A stretch of DNA of 20,500 nt from the NCBI GenBank assembly GCA_001584585.1, contig LSYV01000045.1, forward strand, positions 250,555-271,054. Reading direction: 5' to 3'. Position numbers and translations under genes: made by a program. How positions within the stretch are numbered: the first letter of the stretch is position 1; each line of letters starts with the position of its first letter. Source of the DNA: Gonium pectorale (lineage: Eukaryota; Chlorophyta; Chlorophyceae; Chlamydomonadales; Volvocaceae). A model generated the notes under the pieces. It was not told the DNA's origin and made no database searches. It saw only the letters and a list, made by a program, of their open reading frames with translations. Below, piece after piece: positions 1-9,500 of the stretch.

Positions 1-95
1 CCCCCTTTCCCTTCACCTCCCTTCCTCACCTCCCCTTCCCTTCACCTCCCCTTCCCTTCACCTCCCCCTTTCCCTTCACCTCCCCCTCACCCGCG
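1..95. repeat. Pyrimidine-strand minisatellite in intron
   Basis: The window opens in an almost pure C/T tract in which the core CCCTTCACCTCCCC recurs (around 10, 39, 55 and 73) at irregular spacing of 16-29 bases. It runs directly into the acceptor CGCGCAG at 94-100, so it forms an extended polypyrimidine tract of the intron before the first visible exon. Confidence 0.75.
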
Positions 96-100
96 CGCAG

Positions 101-3100
101 GCGGTGCGCATGGCCGCCGGCATCCCCGCGCTGGCGGACCTGCTGCGCGGCCCGCACGGCCAGGCTTGCTGCCGGCCCGTGGTGAACGCGTTCGTGGACC
201 TCATAGCCAACGACCCGCCCTCGCTGCGGGACATCCGGTGAGCGGCCAGCACACCGCAGCGGCTGGGCGGCATGGCGCGTGCGCTGCGCCCAGCGAACCG
301 GGGCTAGATGCTATCATGTTTCATGTAGTAGCAGCAGTGGGTGGGTGGGTGGGCAAAGGGCAGCGGAGCCCACATGCGTGCGTGCGTGTGTTATGTATGC
401 GTTACGGTATGCGTCACGGTATGCGTTACAGTATGCGTTACGGTATGCGTTACGGTATGCGTTACGGTATGCGTTACGGTATGCGTTACGGTATGCGCAC
501 GGTGCGTGCGTGTGTGTTGTTGGGTCTTTCGGTGTGCGCCAGGTGCTCTCGCGCGGTTGCTTACCGCTTTGCTTTACGACCCTTCATCCCAGCTCGCCGG
601 CCAGCGCACCACTATCCTACCTCCCACACTTCGTCTCTCCCCCGTGTCGCATCCCCTTTTCCTCTTGCTCCCTTACCCCTTGGACCCCGATCTCATCTCG
701 CCCCCTCAAAGCATCCCTCTTTTCTCTCCCCTTTCCCCCCTTCCCTCCTGACCGCGAACTCCCCCTCGTCCCCCATCGCAGCACCACCAACACCGTGATC
801 GCCCTGGGCATGCAGCTGCAGCTGCTGCCCGACAACGACCCACGGGCCGCCAACATCCGCGGGCTGCTGCGAACGCTGGGCGAGACCCCGGACTTCGCCA
901 TGCGCCTGGCCAACAACGAAGCAGACAATGCCCTCGCTCTCGCCGCCGCCACCTACAACGCGTACGCCGCCTCGGCATCTAGCGGCGGCGCCGGCGGCCC
1001 GTTTGCTCGCGCCAGCGACGGGCTGGCGGACCGGTCATCGGCCGGATCCGATCGTTGCGGCGGCCTCCGCCAGCGCTGGCGCCCTGGCGCTGTGGCGCAG
1101 GGCACCGATGGCGGCGGCGGCGGCAGCTCGCCGCCGGTGCCGCCGCCGCCGCGGCTGCACGGATACAACGGCGCCGTGCGCCGCACATCGGGCTCCGGCG
1201 GAAGCGCCGGCGGCGGATGCTCGTCGCTTACGGCGCAGGACAGCGGCGACCTTGCCGGCCGAAACGGGCAGAGGCCGCCGTCGCCGCTGACGTCCCCGCT
1301 GTTGCACGGGCTCAACGGTGTGGCCGTGCCGCCCAGCGGTTCGCGCTTCCAGTCGGGCAGCAGCTGGGGGCCCGTGTCGGACAGCGACGCCGACGTGAGG
1401 CTGAGCCTCAGCGACGGCTTTGCGCAGCCCGGCACCGGGACAGCCACCCGCGCCGGGACCGGCAGTGGCAGCGGCACCCACAGCGGCGGGGGAGGCGCAG
1501 GCGGAGGCGGAGGCGGCGGACCGGCGATCGCCCAGTCGCGCGTGCGGGGCGAGTCGAGCTACAAGTCGCTGCGGCGAGCCAGCCTCAAGCAGGTGCGCTG
1601 TGGCTGGTGGCAGTGGGAGGCGGGCAGAGTAGAGGGTACGCCGTGGATGGGGTAGTGGGTTGGAAGGCATTCTCAGTGGATGAGGTAGGGGCGTACAGCA
1701 GTGCACGCTGCACGGAACGGCTCTTCATTGGTGCGAAGGGCGCGGAGACGGGGCGCCGGGGTGGGGGGGGGTGCGGAGGCGCAGAGTTGAGTGATGGGGC
1801 CCATTGGCCCGCGGACGACGGGGCCTTGCCGCTGCTTGCTGAAGCATACATACGACGGCAGTTGGGGCTCGCGGGGAGCAGCGGACAGGGGCGGGCGTGG
1901 TCTGCACACGGGGCCGCCCTCTTCAGTGCGTTCACCTTGCCTCATGAACTCGCTTTGAGCCCCCGCCCCACCCCATCCCCAAAATCCCCGCGGGGGCGTC
2001 CTGCGCTCATCACCATTTTCTTCATTGTGCCCCCACGCCCCACCCCATGCCTCACTCAGCTTGGCCAAGGACTTGAGTAAGCCCCCAACCCCCACCCTCA
2101 ACCCCACCCCATCCCTCACTCAGCTTGGCCAACGATTTGAGTAGGCCCCAAACCCCACCCCCACCCCCCAACACCGCCCGCCCGCAGCTGGCCAAGCGCA
2201 TGGACGCCAGCGACTTCTCGGACGTGGAGGACGACGTGGAGGACTACATGGCGCTGTTGCACGTGAGGTTTGGGATTGCAGTTCAAAAACAATTCCAGAT
2301 AAAGATTAATTTACCCCATATCCAATATTTCGTTTGGTTCATTGGTGGACTTGGGGGGCAGGACCGCTGGACTAGCGGAGCGCTACTTCTGGACTAGGGG
2401 GGGGCGTGACTGCGCGCTAGTGATCGTGTGAAGCGGCGGGCAAACTCAGGGGTTGGCCGAGGGGATGGCTGATAGAGGGTTGAATGGTGGGGGGTCGCTC
2501 GCCTACCGTACGTGGGCATACAGACCCGGGAATGGTCGCGACACCCGCATGCAACCGGGGGGGCGGAAGGTCGGAAGTAAGGTTACAGGTTACGGGTTAC
2601 ACGTCCCGTGAACGCCGGGGGGTGCATGGACTAAGGGGGGTCACAGCGGTAATCCAGGGCAAGGCCGCCACCCACGGCGCAGCGATTGCAAGGGTGTCTG
2701 ACCTGGCCTGAGGCCTGCAGTGAGACCCGTTCCACATTCGCACCCGCCTTCGGCTCCTGCCGTGGCCTCTCCTGTTGAGACGGATAGGGCGTGCGCAAAA
2801 CAGCGTTCATGCGGGCGAAGCGTACATGGATGCGGTGGCGACGCAATGCCCGCCCTCCTATGAGGACCTGTGTCAAGCCCCTACCGGGTCCGGTGTCCCC
2901 TCCTCGTGTGTCCCACCTTCACTGCCCCTCCTCTTGTTGTATGCGCCCCTCCTCGTCCATCCCGTCCTCACAGCCCCTCCTTGTGTGTGCGCGCAGGCAC
3001 CGAGCAGCGACACCGGCTACGCGCACACCACCCAGACGGTTGCGGCCAACGGTGCCTCCAACGACCACGACCTCCGCGACGGCCCCTACGGCCATCAAAG

Positions 3101-4314
3101 CCCCAACGCATCACAACAACATCACCACAGCGACCGGCATGATCACCACAGCGACCACCATCACAATCATGCCCACCACCACCACCACCAACACCAACAC
3201 CAACAGCTCGCCCACCAGCAACAGCCACAACAGGAACAGCAACCGCGTTCGGCAACTGGTCAACCCGTCGGCAACCACTACGGCCAAGACCTCAACGGGC
3301 ACAAGCTGCAGCCGACCCATGGGTCGTTGGGTCACACGCATGGCGGCGGCGCCGTCGCTGTGTCTGGGAACCGCGGCGCGGACTCGGCGGCATCAGTGAC
3401 CCATGGGTCAGCCGGCAGGCCAGTGGCAGCTGCTGCTGCTGCTACCGCTCACGTGAGCAACCCGGGTGACACGGCGAGGCTACCACGCGGCGGCAGTGGC
3501 GGCGACCGTCGCGGCACGGCCGGATCGTTCTCCGCCACCATCGGCAGTGGGCCCAAGAGCGGAGACCTGGACCTATACGAACTGGAACTAGCGGCGGCAG
3601 AAGAGGCGGCGGCGGGTGTTGGTTATTTGAACATTAACAACGATAACCACACCTCTGGGTCGTCGCCGCGGGGGCGAGGTCCCAGCGCGTCGTCGTCGCC
3701 GCCGCCGGCGGCCCAGGACTGCCGCCGCAGCGGCGGCGGCTTTGTCAGCTCGACGCTGGCCGCGGTGAACCCGCTGCGACTGTTTGGCGTGGGCCGCCGC
3801 GGCGCGCGCCAAGCCGGCGCCAACGGCGGCGGCGGCGGCGGCGAGCTTCCTGCGGCGCCGTCACCGTCGGGCCCCAGCTATGCGTCGCGCGGGCACAGGC
3901 GTTCGCTGCAGGTGGGGCAGGGCCGTGGATGATGTGTTGGACGGGAGGAGCCGTGGGGTGTAGAAAGCTGATTGCCTCCCTAGTCGTGCTCTTTTCTTGT
4001 CAGCCGGTTGAAAGGCCGCGTACGGCTCCCAACACCCGCCCGCGCACGCGGCTCGGACCGGCACGGCGCTGCAGCCTCCAGCCAGTCCCCTGTCCTCCAG
4101 GCGCTGCCCCACCTGCAACCCCCATCATCATCCCCCCCCCCCACACACACAGCCGTCAACGACTTGCCCAGCATCCGTCCTCCCCTCCGCCTCCCTAACC
4201 ACCCCCGACCGAGTGCTCCCTGCCGCTGCTGACACCCTCGGACCTTCCCTGATCTTCCCTTTGCAGGTGGAGGGCGATGAGCTGGTTTACTGGTCACCCG
4301 GCCTCGAGTCCTAG
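101..4314 (+). CDS. ARM-like, His-rich low-complexity protein, 3' part (5 exons)
   Basis: Function is not recognised. The exons I can join are 101-237, 782-1592, 2188-2262, 2997-3911 and 4267-4314 (TAG). All have GT-AG borders and the phases agree: a split Arg codon at the first junction, phase 0 at the rest. The gene begins left of the window. The first about 105 visible residues (GIPALADLLRG, VVNAFVDLIAND, NTVIALGMQLQLLPD, NIRGLLRTLGETPDFAMRLANNE) look like helical ARM/HEAT-type repeats; this is a fold-level guess. After that the protein is Gly/Ser/Pro-rich and probably disordered. It includes an acidic patch (DFSDVEDDVEDY, exon 2188-2262), a His/Gln tract (nt 3114-3243) and poly-Gly runs. 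It ends with a compact, ordered-looking tail EGDELVYWSPGLES. About 660 residues are visible. A further exon near 2788-2890 is possible. A TGTAA signal lies 393 nt after the stop. Confidence 0.72.
397..492. repeat. 12-bp tandem repeat, 8 copies, in intron
   Basis: The unit ATGCGTTACGGT is repeated eight times head to tail. Copies 2 and 3 each differ by one base and the last five copies are identical. A diverged ninth unit follows at 493-504. It lies in the intron 238-781. Because the unit is a multiple of three it leaves reading frames open in all phases, producing spurious long ORFs with periodic residues. Confidence 0.95.
2037..2164. repeat. Two-copy 64-bp direct repeat next to a splice acceptor
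   Basis: Two adjacent copies with a 64-base period share CTCACTCAGCTTGGCCAA and then TTGAGTA followed by C-rich spacer; the CTCACTCAG cores begin at 2051 and 2115. They sit at the 3' end of the intron 1593-2187. Each copy contains CTCACTCAG, which resembles an acceptor, so both copies could compete with the real acceptor at 2187. Confidence 0.85.
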
Positions 4315-4606
4315 GGGGTCACGACGGACTTGTGAACTGGAACCCGGGAGTCCTAGGGATACGAGATGGCGCGGGTGATCTGGCGAGGGCGGTGGGCTGG
4401 ATGGCTTCGGAGGCGAGCCAGGGCAGACAGGGAGGCGCCCCTGCTTCTGAGCTTCCGACAGTCGCGACAGAGAGATACGGACCTGTACCCAACCACCAAC
4501 ACGTCGATACCGTCTGCAAACACGCCGACGAAACGACGGAGGTGAACACGGCGTGGCGATCACCCTACGCATCGCAGCTCCGACAGCGGCCCTAGTTCGC
4601 ATCGGC

Positions 4607-4640
4607 ACTCCAAGAATCGACGGCACGCGTTTCTTGGAGT
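4607..4640 (+). other. Perfect 10-bp hairpin in 3' UTR
   Basis: ACTCCAAGAA at 4607-4616 is exactly complementary to TTCTTGGAGT at 4631-4640, with a 14-nt loop. It lies about 67 nt before the TGTAA signal, so it would be transcribed in the 3' UTR of the upstream gene. It is not followed by a U tract and is not a bacterial-type terminator. Confidence 0.6.
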
Positions 4641-4706
4641 TGGCCTGAAACTGCATGTCATACAGCACCTGGAGCGTTATTTTACCGACCTTCCGCTCGC
4701 GCAACG

Positions 4707-4711
4707 TGTAA
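4707..4711 (+). terminator. TGTAA poly(A) signal for the ARM-like gene
   Basis: TGTAA is the usual poly(A) signal of chlorophycean nuclear genes. It occurs 393 nt after the stop at 4314, an ordinary 3' UTR length for volvocine algae. Cleavage would be expected about 10-20 nt downstream. Confidence 0.6.
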
Positions 4712-4725
4712 TCGTCTGCTGCGTT

Positions 4726-5220
4726 ACGCTTGCGCTCACGAACCGGAGCGGAGCACCCGGCGCCGACGCTGCGGCCGTCCGCAGAACCCTTCAGGGTCGG
4801 AACGCAACCCAGCACAGTCCAGGGCTGTTTTTTGGTGTGTGGGCAGGCTGGAGTATGTTCATATATGTATGGATGGCGACCGTGCTCGAGACATACTGTG
4901 GAGGCGGGAGGCGGGAGTATGTGCGTGTGGGAGCACGTGGGTTCAGCGTGTGTGCAGAGGGCCGCGCGCTGAGAGGACGTCTGCAGGATTCAAGGAGGTC
5001 GTGGAGGCGGATAAGACAAGTGGATTGTGGCGGGGGATCGGGGAAGGTACTGGTAGGCTGAAGGGGACCAAATTGATTTGGGACGCACAGCCGTGAGCGC
5101 GGAAGGGATTGGAGATGGACCCGGGCTGTCGGAAGAGCATACCCCTTCATGTCGTTCTCTGGCGGCTGCTAGTAGAGTGTTGCTTCAGCCCGCGCATCCC
5201 TCCTGGAGGACGGGGGCTCC
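4726..5220. other. Intergenic, no feature recognised
   Basis: I see no gene here. The stretch has a short T run (4828-4833) and AT-richer bases around 4855-4875. Open frames are short, lie on both strands, and have no recognisable domain or splice context. Confidence 0.4.
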
Positions 5221-5547
5221 ATGCTAGCGCTGCCTCGTTCATATGCAGCACTAGTCTCATTATACTTCTTTCATCTTGGGTGGATTAATGGCTACGTGCA
5301 GGGTATTGCTGTATGGCTGAACGACGAGGTATCGGGGCAAGGGATGCCGTCGAGAGTGCCAAGCCATCGGTCACCGGGCCATCCCGGACCACTTCGGCAC
5401 TTCACCTTCTTCCTTGACTTCACGCTGTTCCCATCGTGCCTTCCACATCAACACAAGTATCCTGGTGGTGAGTTCCCGTGTGTGTCCGTTTGGGAGCCCG
5501 TGTGTGTTTCCGTCCTGCGCGTGCGTTTTGGCGTCCCAGGTGGATGA
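5221..5547 (+). other. Weak candidate small gene with one short intron
   Basis: An ATG frame begins MLALPRSYAALVSLYFF, a hydrophobic start that could be a signal or membrane segment, and runs to a TGA at 5545-5547. A good donor (GTGAGT at 5468) and acceptor (TCCCAG ending 5539) bound a possible 72-nt intron. Because 72 is a multiple of three, both the spliced form (84 residues) and the unspliced form (108 residues) use the same stop. The only plus-strand TGTAA downstream is at 6173-6177, over 600 nt away. No family is recognised and composition is not clearly coding, so this may be chance. Confidence 0.15.
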
Positions 5548-6442
5548 AGCGCGGGGGCGGGCGGCAGTGAATGGACGTCGCACCCCGTGGTGCCGCATAC
5601 TGAACTCCGGGCTACAGCCCCCCGAGTCGACGGCACGGCCTGACGTGTCCTTGTGCGAGAGCGGAGCCTGAGGTGTGGACATTTTTTTCTGCGGAAAGGT
5701 TACAGGCGGAGAGGCGAGAAAGGATGGGCGAGAAAGGGTGGGCGAGAAAGGACATGGATGGGTTAGGCGGGCTCTCAGCGAGCAACGTACCTGGAGTGTC
5801 TGGCTGTGGGTGAGTGGTGCGGAGTGTATGCTGCGGGTATCCTCTGGGCATTGGTTGGTCCTAGCATTGGCTCGACCGGCCTGAAAGACTGGCCGTGGGA
5901 CTCTCGGCCAGCACGGGGTCAGGCGGCATTGTTAATATTAATTATTGTCAGATATGAGGCGCCGTTACCCTCAATGTGTCGTATGCATGATGAGGACCCA
6001 CTCCCATTCGCCGGCGCCCGTAGGGTTTCTTAGTTGCTGAAAGTGGGCTTTTTGTGGAAGCACGGGAGTAAAGGGATGAGGCTGTTGTGGGGCCCGAATG
6101 CGGGGCGTGGCAGTCCTTGCAGCTGTCAATTAGCGCCTGGGAGGCTACGAGTCTTGGAGCGATATGGAGCGATGTAAACCTTCTGTGATTCAGGTGTGCG
6201 AGTGAACCTGGTAGTCGGCAGCGGAGGTGCGGACAGGTACGGCATTTGCACGCGGCCCGCGGGTCGGCGTGGATGGCAGCGGCCTTGAGGGAGTCAAGGA
6301 AGACCACAACAAGCCTTCTCTCCGTGTTCAGTGAATCCAACAGATCGGAGCCGTTCCACGGAACGTTGCAACGGCGACGGTTTTGCTTGCATTAGGGTTG
6401 ACCTGCTTGACCAGTCGACCAGCACAACACTGCAAGCAAGCC
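5548..6442. other. Intergenic and upstream region of the GHMP kinase gene
   Basis: No gene is supported. It contains a three-copy 14-bp tandem repeat (5713-5754), an AT-rich island (about 5929-5952), an isolated TGTAA on the plus strand at 6173-6177, and nested palindromes at 6351-6374 about 70-90 bases before the TATA-like element. Confidence 0.4.
5713..5754. repeat. 14-bp tandem repeat, 3 copies
   Basis: GGCGAGAAAGGATG at 5713-5726 is followed by two near-identical copies at 5727-5740 and 5741-5754, with one or two differences each. It is purine-rich and intergenic. Confidence 0.85.
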
Positions 6443-6449
6443 TTTATAT
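6443..6449 (+). promoter_or_regulatory. TATA-like element of the GHMP kinase gene
   Basis: TTTATAT lies 75 nt before the ATG at 6524, in an AT-rich patch within otherwise GC-rich DNA. It would place transcription start near 6475 and give a 5' UTR of about 50 nt. Position and composition are seen; promoter use is inferred. Confidence 0.45.
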
Positions 6450-6523
6450 CGCAGCTGTTCGAAAATATTTCTTGTATTGTTTAGGGCAAGCGAACAACTG
6501 TTGTGCAAGGCACAGTGCCACGC

Positions 6524-9500
6524 ATGGCCGCTGTGCAGGATACTGCCGAGCTCTTTGTAAGCGGGCGACTTTGCCTATTCGGCGAACACAGCGACTGGGC
6601 TGGCGAGCACAAGGGTCGTGCGGATGGCGTCGTGGAGGGTCGCACCATAGTCGTGGGGACCCAGGAGGGCATTTTTGCGACCGCGAGGGCCCTCAAGGAG
6701 AAGGTACGGGGGCGGCTTGCGATGGCGGTGCCTCTTTGCAAGCGCCATGCCCACCCCTCCTACCCGACCACACTGCCCCTCAACGTCCTACTCCCACTAC
6801 CGCATTCGCCCAACGTGATCACCAGTACGCATATACTGCATTTGACCTGCCCTCCCTCTTCCTCCAATTGCCTTGACAGGATCCCCCTACTCCCTTGCCC
6901 CCTCACTTGCCCCTCTCTTGCCGCAAACCCCTTCCCGCAGGTGCTTCGCATCACCACCGCCGACTACAATGGCAAAACGTACGGTCCAGAGGAGCTGCCA
7001 ATGGAGCCAGCGGCCTTGCTAGCGGGTGGGGAGCCGTGGCCAAGCACGGCGATGGGATGGGAGTGCTTGGTGGGGGTTTTCGGGTTGGCCGCCTGGAGTG
7101 GGGGGGCGACGGGAGGGACCTTAGGGGGCCCTGACGTGCAGGGGATCATAGTTTACTCGGTGGCTGGCTTCTAGATGGGCCCCTGACGGGGATTCCCCGC
7201 CTGCGGCGGTCGGCGGGGCACCAGACGTCCCCGGGCATCACTTGGGATGCCGCTACCCTTACAGCTGGAAGACGCGAGTGTGCCCTTCTGGGGGCAAGAG
7301 GACCTATCACAGATGTGTAAGGATGCGGAGAGCGGAGTTTCCATTCCGTTCCGTCCTGATTCGGTCATATCCGGGACCGGCGGCACGGTCTGGCGGCGGG
7401 CAGCTAGGGGCGGAGTGCTGCAGAGTAGCAGCGGCGCTGGTTTTCGCGGCGCCGGGTTGGTGGGAACGCCCGGGGACTGGGTCCAGTACAACCCACGGAC
7501 GCATGCACGGCCCTCAACCGCGGGGTCTGACCTCTCCCTCCTGGCTCGCAGTTACTGCTGGGCTTTGGCTGAGGGTCCGGCCGAATGCAAGTGATGCTGC
7601 CACAGGGCCACGGACCTCCGTACACGGGCCAAGAGGCGTGCGAACTCCGCCTAGGCCCGAGCGCTGAAGGCGGCTGGGCCGAACTTGAGGCCCTGATTAT
7701 TTTGACGGAGCACGGCCCTTACTCACCATCGCAGTATCCGCTGCCTGCCCTGGGCCCCTTCCTTTGATTATCCCACCTTGCCCTTCTGGCCAACTTGACC
7801 TCTCCTGAATCCCCAAAACCCTTAACGGATCCAGCTGCCCGCGCCGGCGGCTTCTTCAGCTACGTGGCTGGCACGGCGTACCGCATACTGGTGGCGCACC
7901 AGGTACGGATCCGACAGTTGCACAATTGTACGGCAATGCGGTTCGGCGGCCGACCCGCGCGGCCGGAGAACCGGCGGCGGCGACATCGACTCCCGTGCCA
8001 CGTTGCCAGCTGGGCTCGTGCCCAATGTGCCGCCCGCCGCCGTCCCCATCCTCTCGTTTCTCCGCCCGGACGCGTTGCTGACGTATGCCAGGGACGCCGC
8101 AAGCTTCAAGCTGCCACCACAGCCGTCACCCCCGTACAGCGTGCTCGCACGGCTAGTTGTCGCCCCAGCTCGGGCGCTTCATCCCCCCCGTCCTGCGCCG
8201 TCAGGACCGCCGCGCCCGCACCGGGAACCGGATCCAAGTCCTGCAGTCCCAACCCGCACCGCCCCTTCGCTCTCCTCCTCCCTTCAGGTCGACGGCGGTC
8301 TCCACTTAGACAACCACACCACCACCCTGCCCATGTCGGCGGGGCTCTCCTCGTCCGCCGCCGTCTGCGTCATGGTGCGGTGCGATGTGCGGCAAGGGGT
8401 CGTCGCCGCGGTATGGGCGTCTGGGCGTCTCTTCCAGCACCTTTCGGTTTACGCTGTCCTGCAGTTGGGCGATGGGTACAGGAGGCCTTGGTCTCGGAGG
8501 TAGCTCCCGGCGGGCGCTTGCGCAGCCATGTCGCCAGTCTCGGCTCTAGTAAGGGGGGGCTGTATGCCCGCAGTTTATGGGCTTCGTGCCTCTCAGCACG
8601 CCTCGCGTGCCCCCACAGCTCCTCCCCTCTTCAGCCACCGTACCTGCCCCACAACAAACCACTCCCCTACCCACTACCCCGCGCCTCCCATGCGGCTGCA
8701 CTACTTCTGGAGCCAGCTTGCTGTGTGGACCGTGCGGTAATTCTCAGTTGGATCACTTCGATTGACTACGCGCACGAAGCTCACCCCCTGTGTGCCTCTC
8801 AGCGCCGTTGGCATTACCGGTGCGCCCCCACTGCGCTGCCAAGACCACAGGTGGCGCGCGCCTTCAACACCATCTACGGGCTGCGCCTCACCACCCGGGG
8901 GGAGATGGAGTTCGCGTACCAGGGCGAGATTGCCACGCCCTCCAAGTGCGGTGAGGGCCGGCGGCACTCCGACGCCCTCCCGTCCCTCCCCCGTCGCGAG
9001 AACCCCAACCCCCAGGCCCAAGGCCATCGCAGCAGCCAGTCCCACTGTGCACGTTTCACGCCGTCTCCGAGCGTCTGTCTGTTTTCCGTACAAGAGCATA
9101 CCGTAACCGGCCCCAGTAGGCACGCCGTTACGCACGCGTGGGGCGTCCCGCCCGCGGCCCCCACTGCACCACGACGCCGTTCGGGCCCGCCTGCCTGGCC
9201 TTCCCTGAAGGGGTGCTCCTGCGCGCGCGCACGCCCCGCGTGTTGCCATTCCCCACTGTCCGCACGTTGCTGTATGTGCTTTTGCGAAGCTCATTCACGA
9301 CGACGGCGATGTGATGAGGCGGCTTCTGTGTTTCCAACCTGTCCGTCCCGCCCCCGAGCGCACAGGCCGCATGGACCAGGCCTGTGCGTACGGCAGTGTC
9401 CCCGTGTCCATGACCTTCGACGGCGACATCCTCACCGTGGAGAGGGCCAAGCTGGCAGGTTGGTTGGTTGTCAGTCGGTTGGGTGGTAATTGGTCGGGTG

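Larger units (their letters stand above)
4315..4725 (+). other. Probable 3' UTR of the ARM-like gene
   Basis: No convincing gene is seen here. The stretch runs from the TAG at 4312-4314 to just past the TGTAA at 4707-4711. It contains a perfect 10-bp hairpin at 4607-4640. A minus-strand open frame (4294-4815) covers the same bases, but it shows no known domain and I treat it as chance. Confidence 0.5.

Noticed and set aside
279..781. Apparent N-terminal extension of the ARM-like exon, with periodic residues
   Set aside because: The frame stays open only because of the 12-bp repeat in the intron 238-781; donor, acceptor and phase all support splicing from 237 to 782.
3588..3823. Arg-rich minus-strand frames opposite the last large exon of the ARM-like gene
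   Set aside because: They are antisense shadows of GC-rich codons (Gly/Ala/Ser becoming Arg/Ala/Pro).
4294..4815. 173-codon minus-strand frame including RKVGKITLQVLYDMQFQANS
   Set aside because: It overlaps the last exon and 3' UTR of the plus-strand gene, has no recognised domain or splice signals, and frames of this size are common by chance in GC-rich DNA.
7795..9489. A 564-codon plus-strand frame over the middle of the GHMP kinase
   Set aside because: It reads through introns; only parts of it match the kinase, and the spliced model explains those in the right phases.
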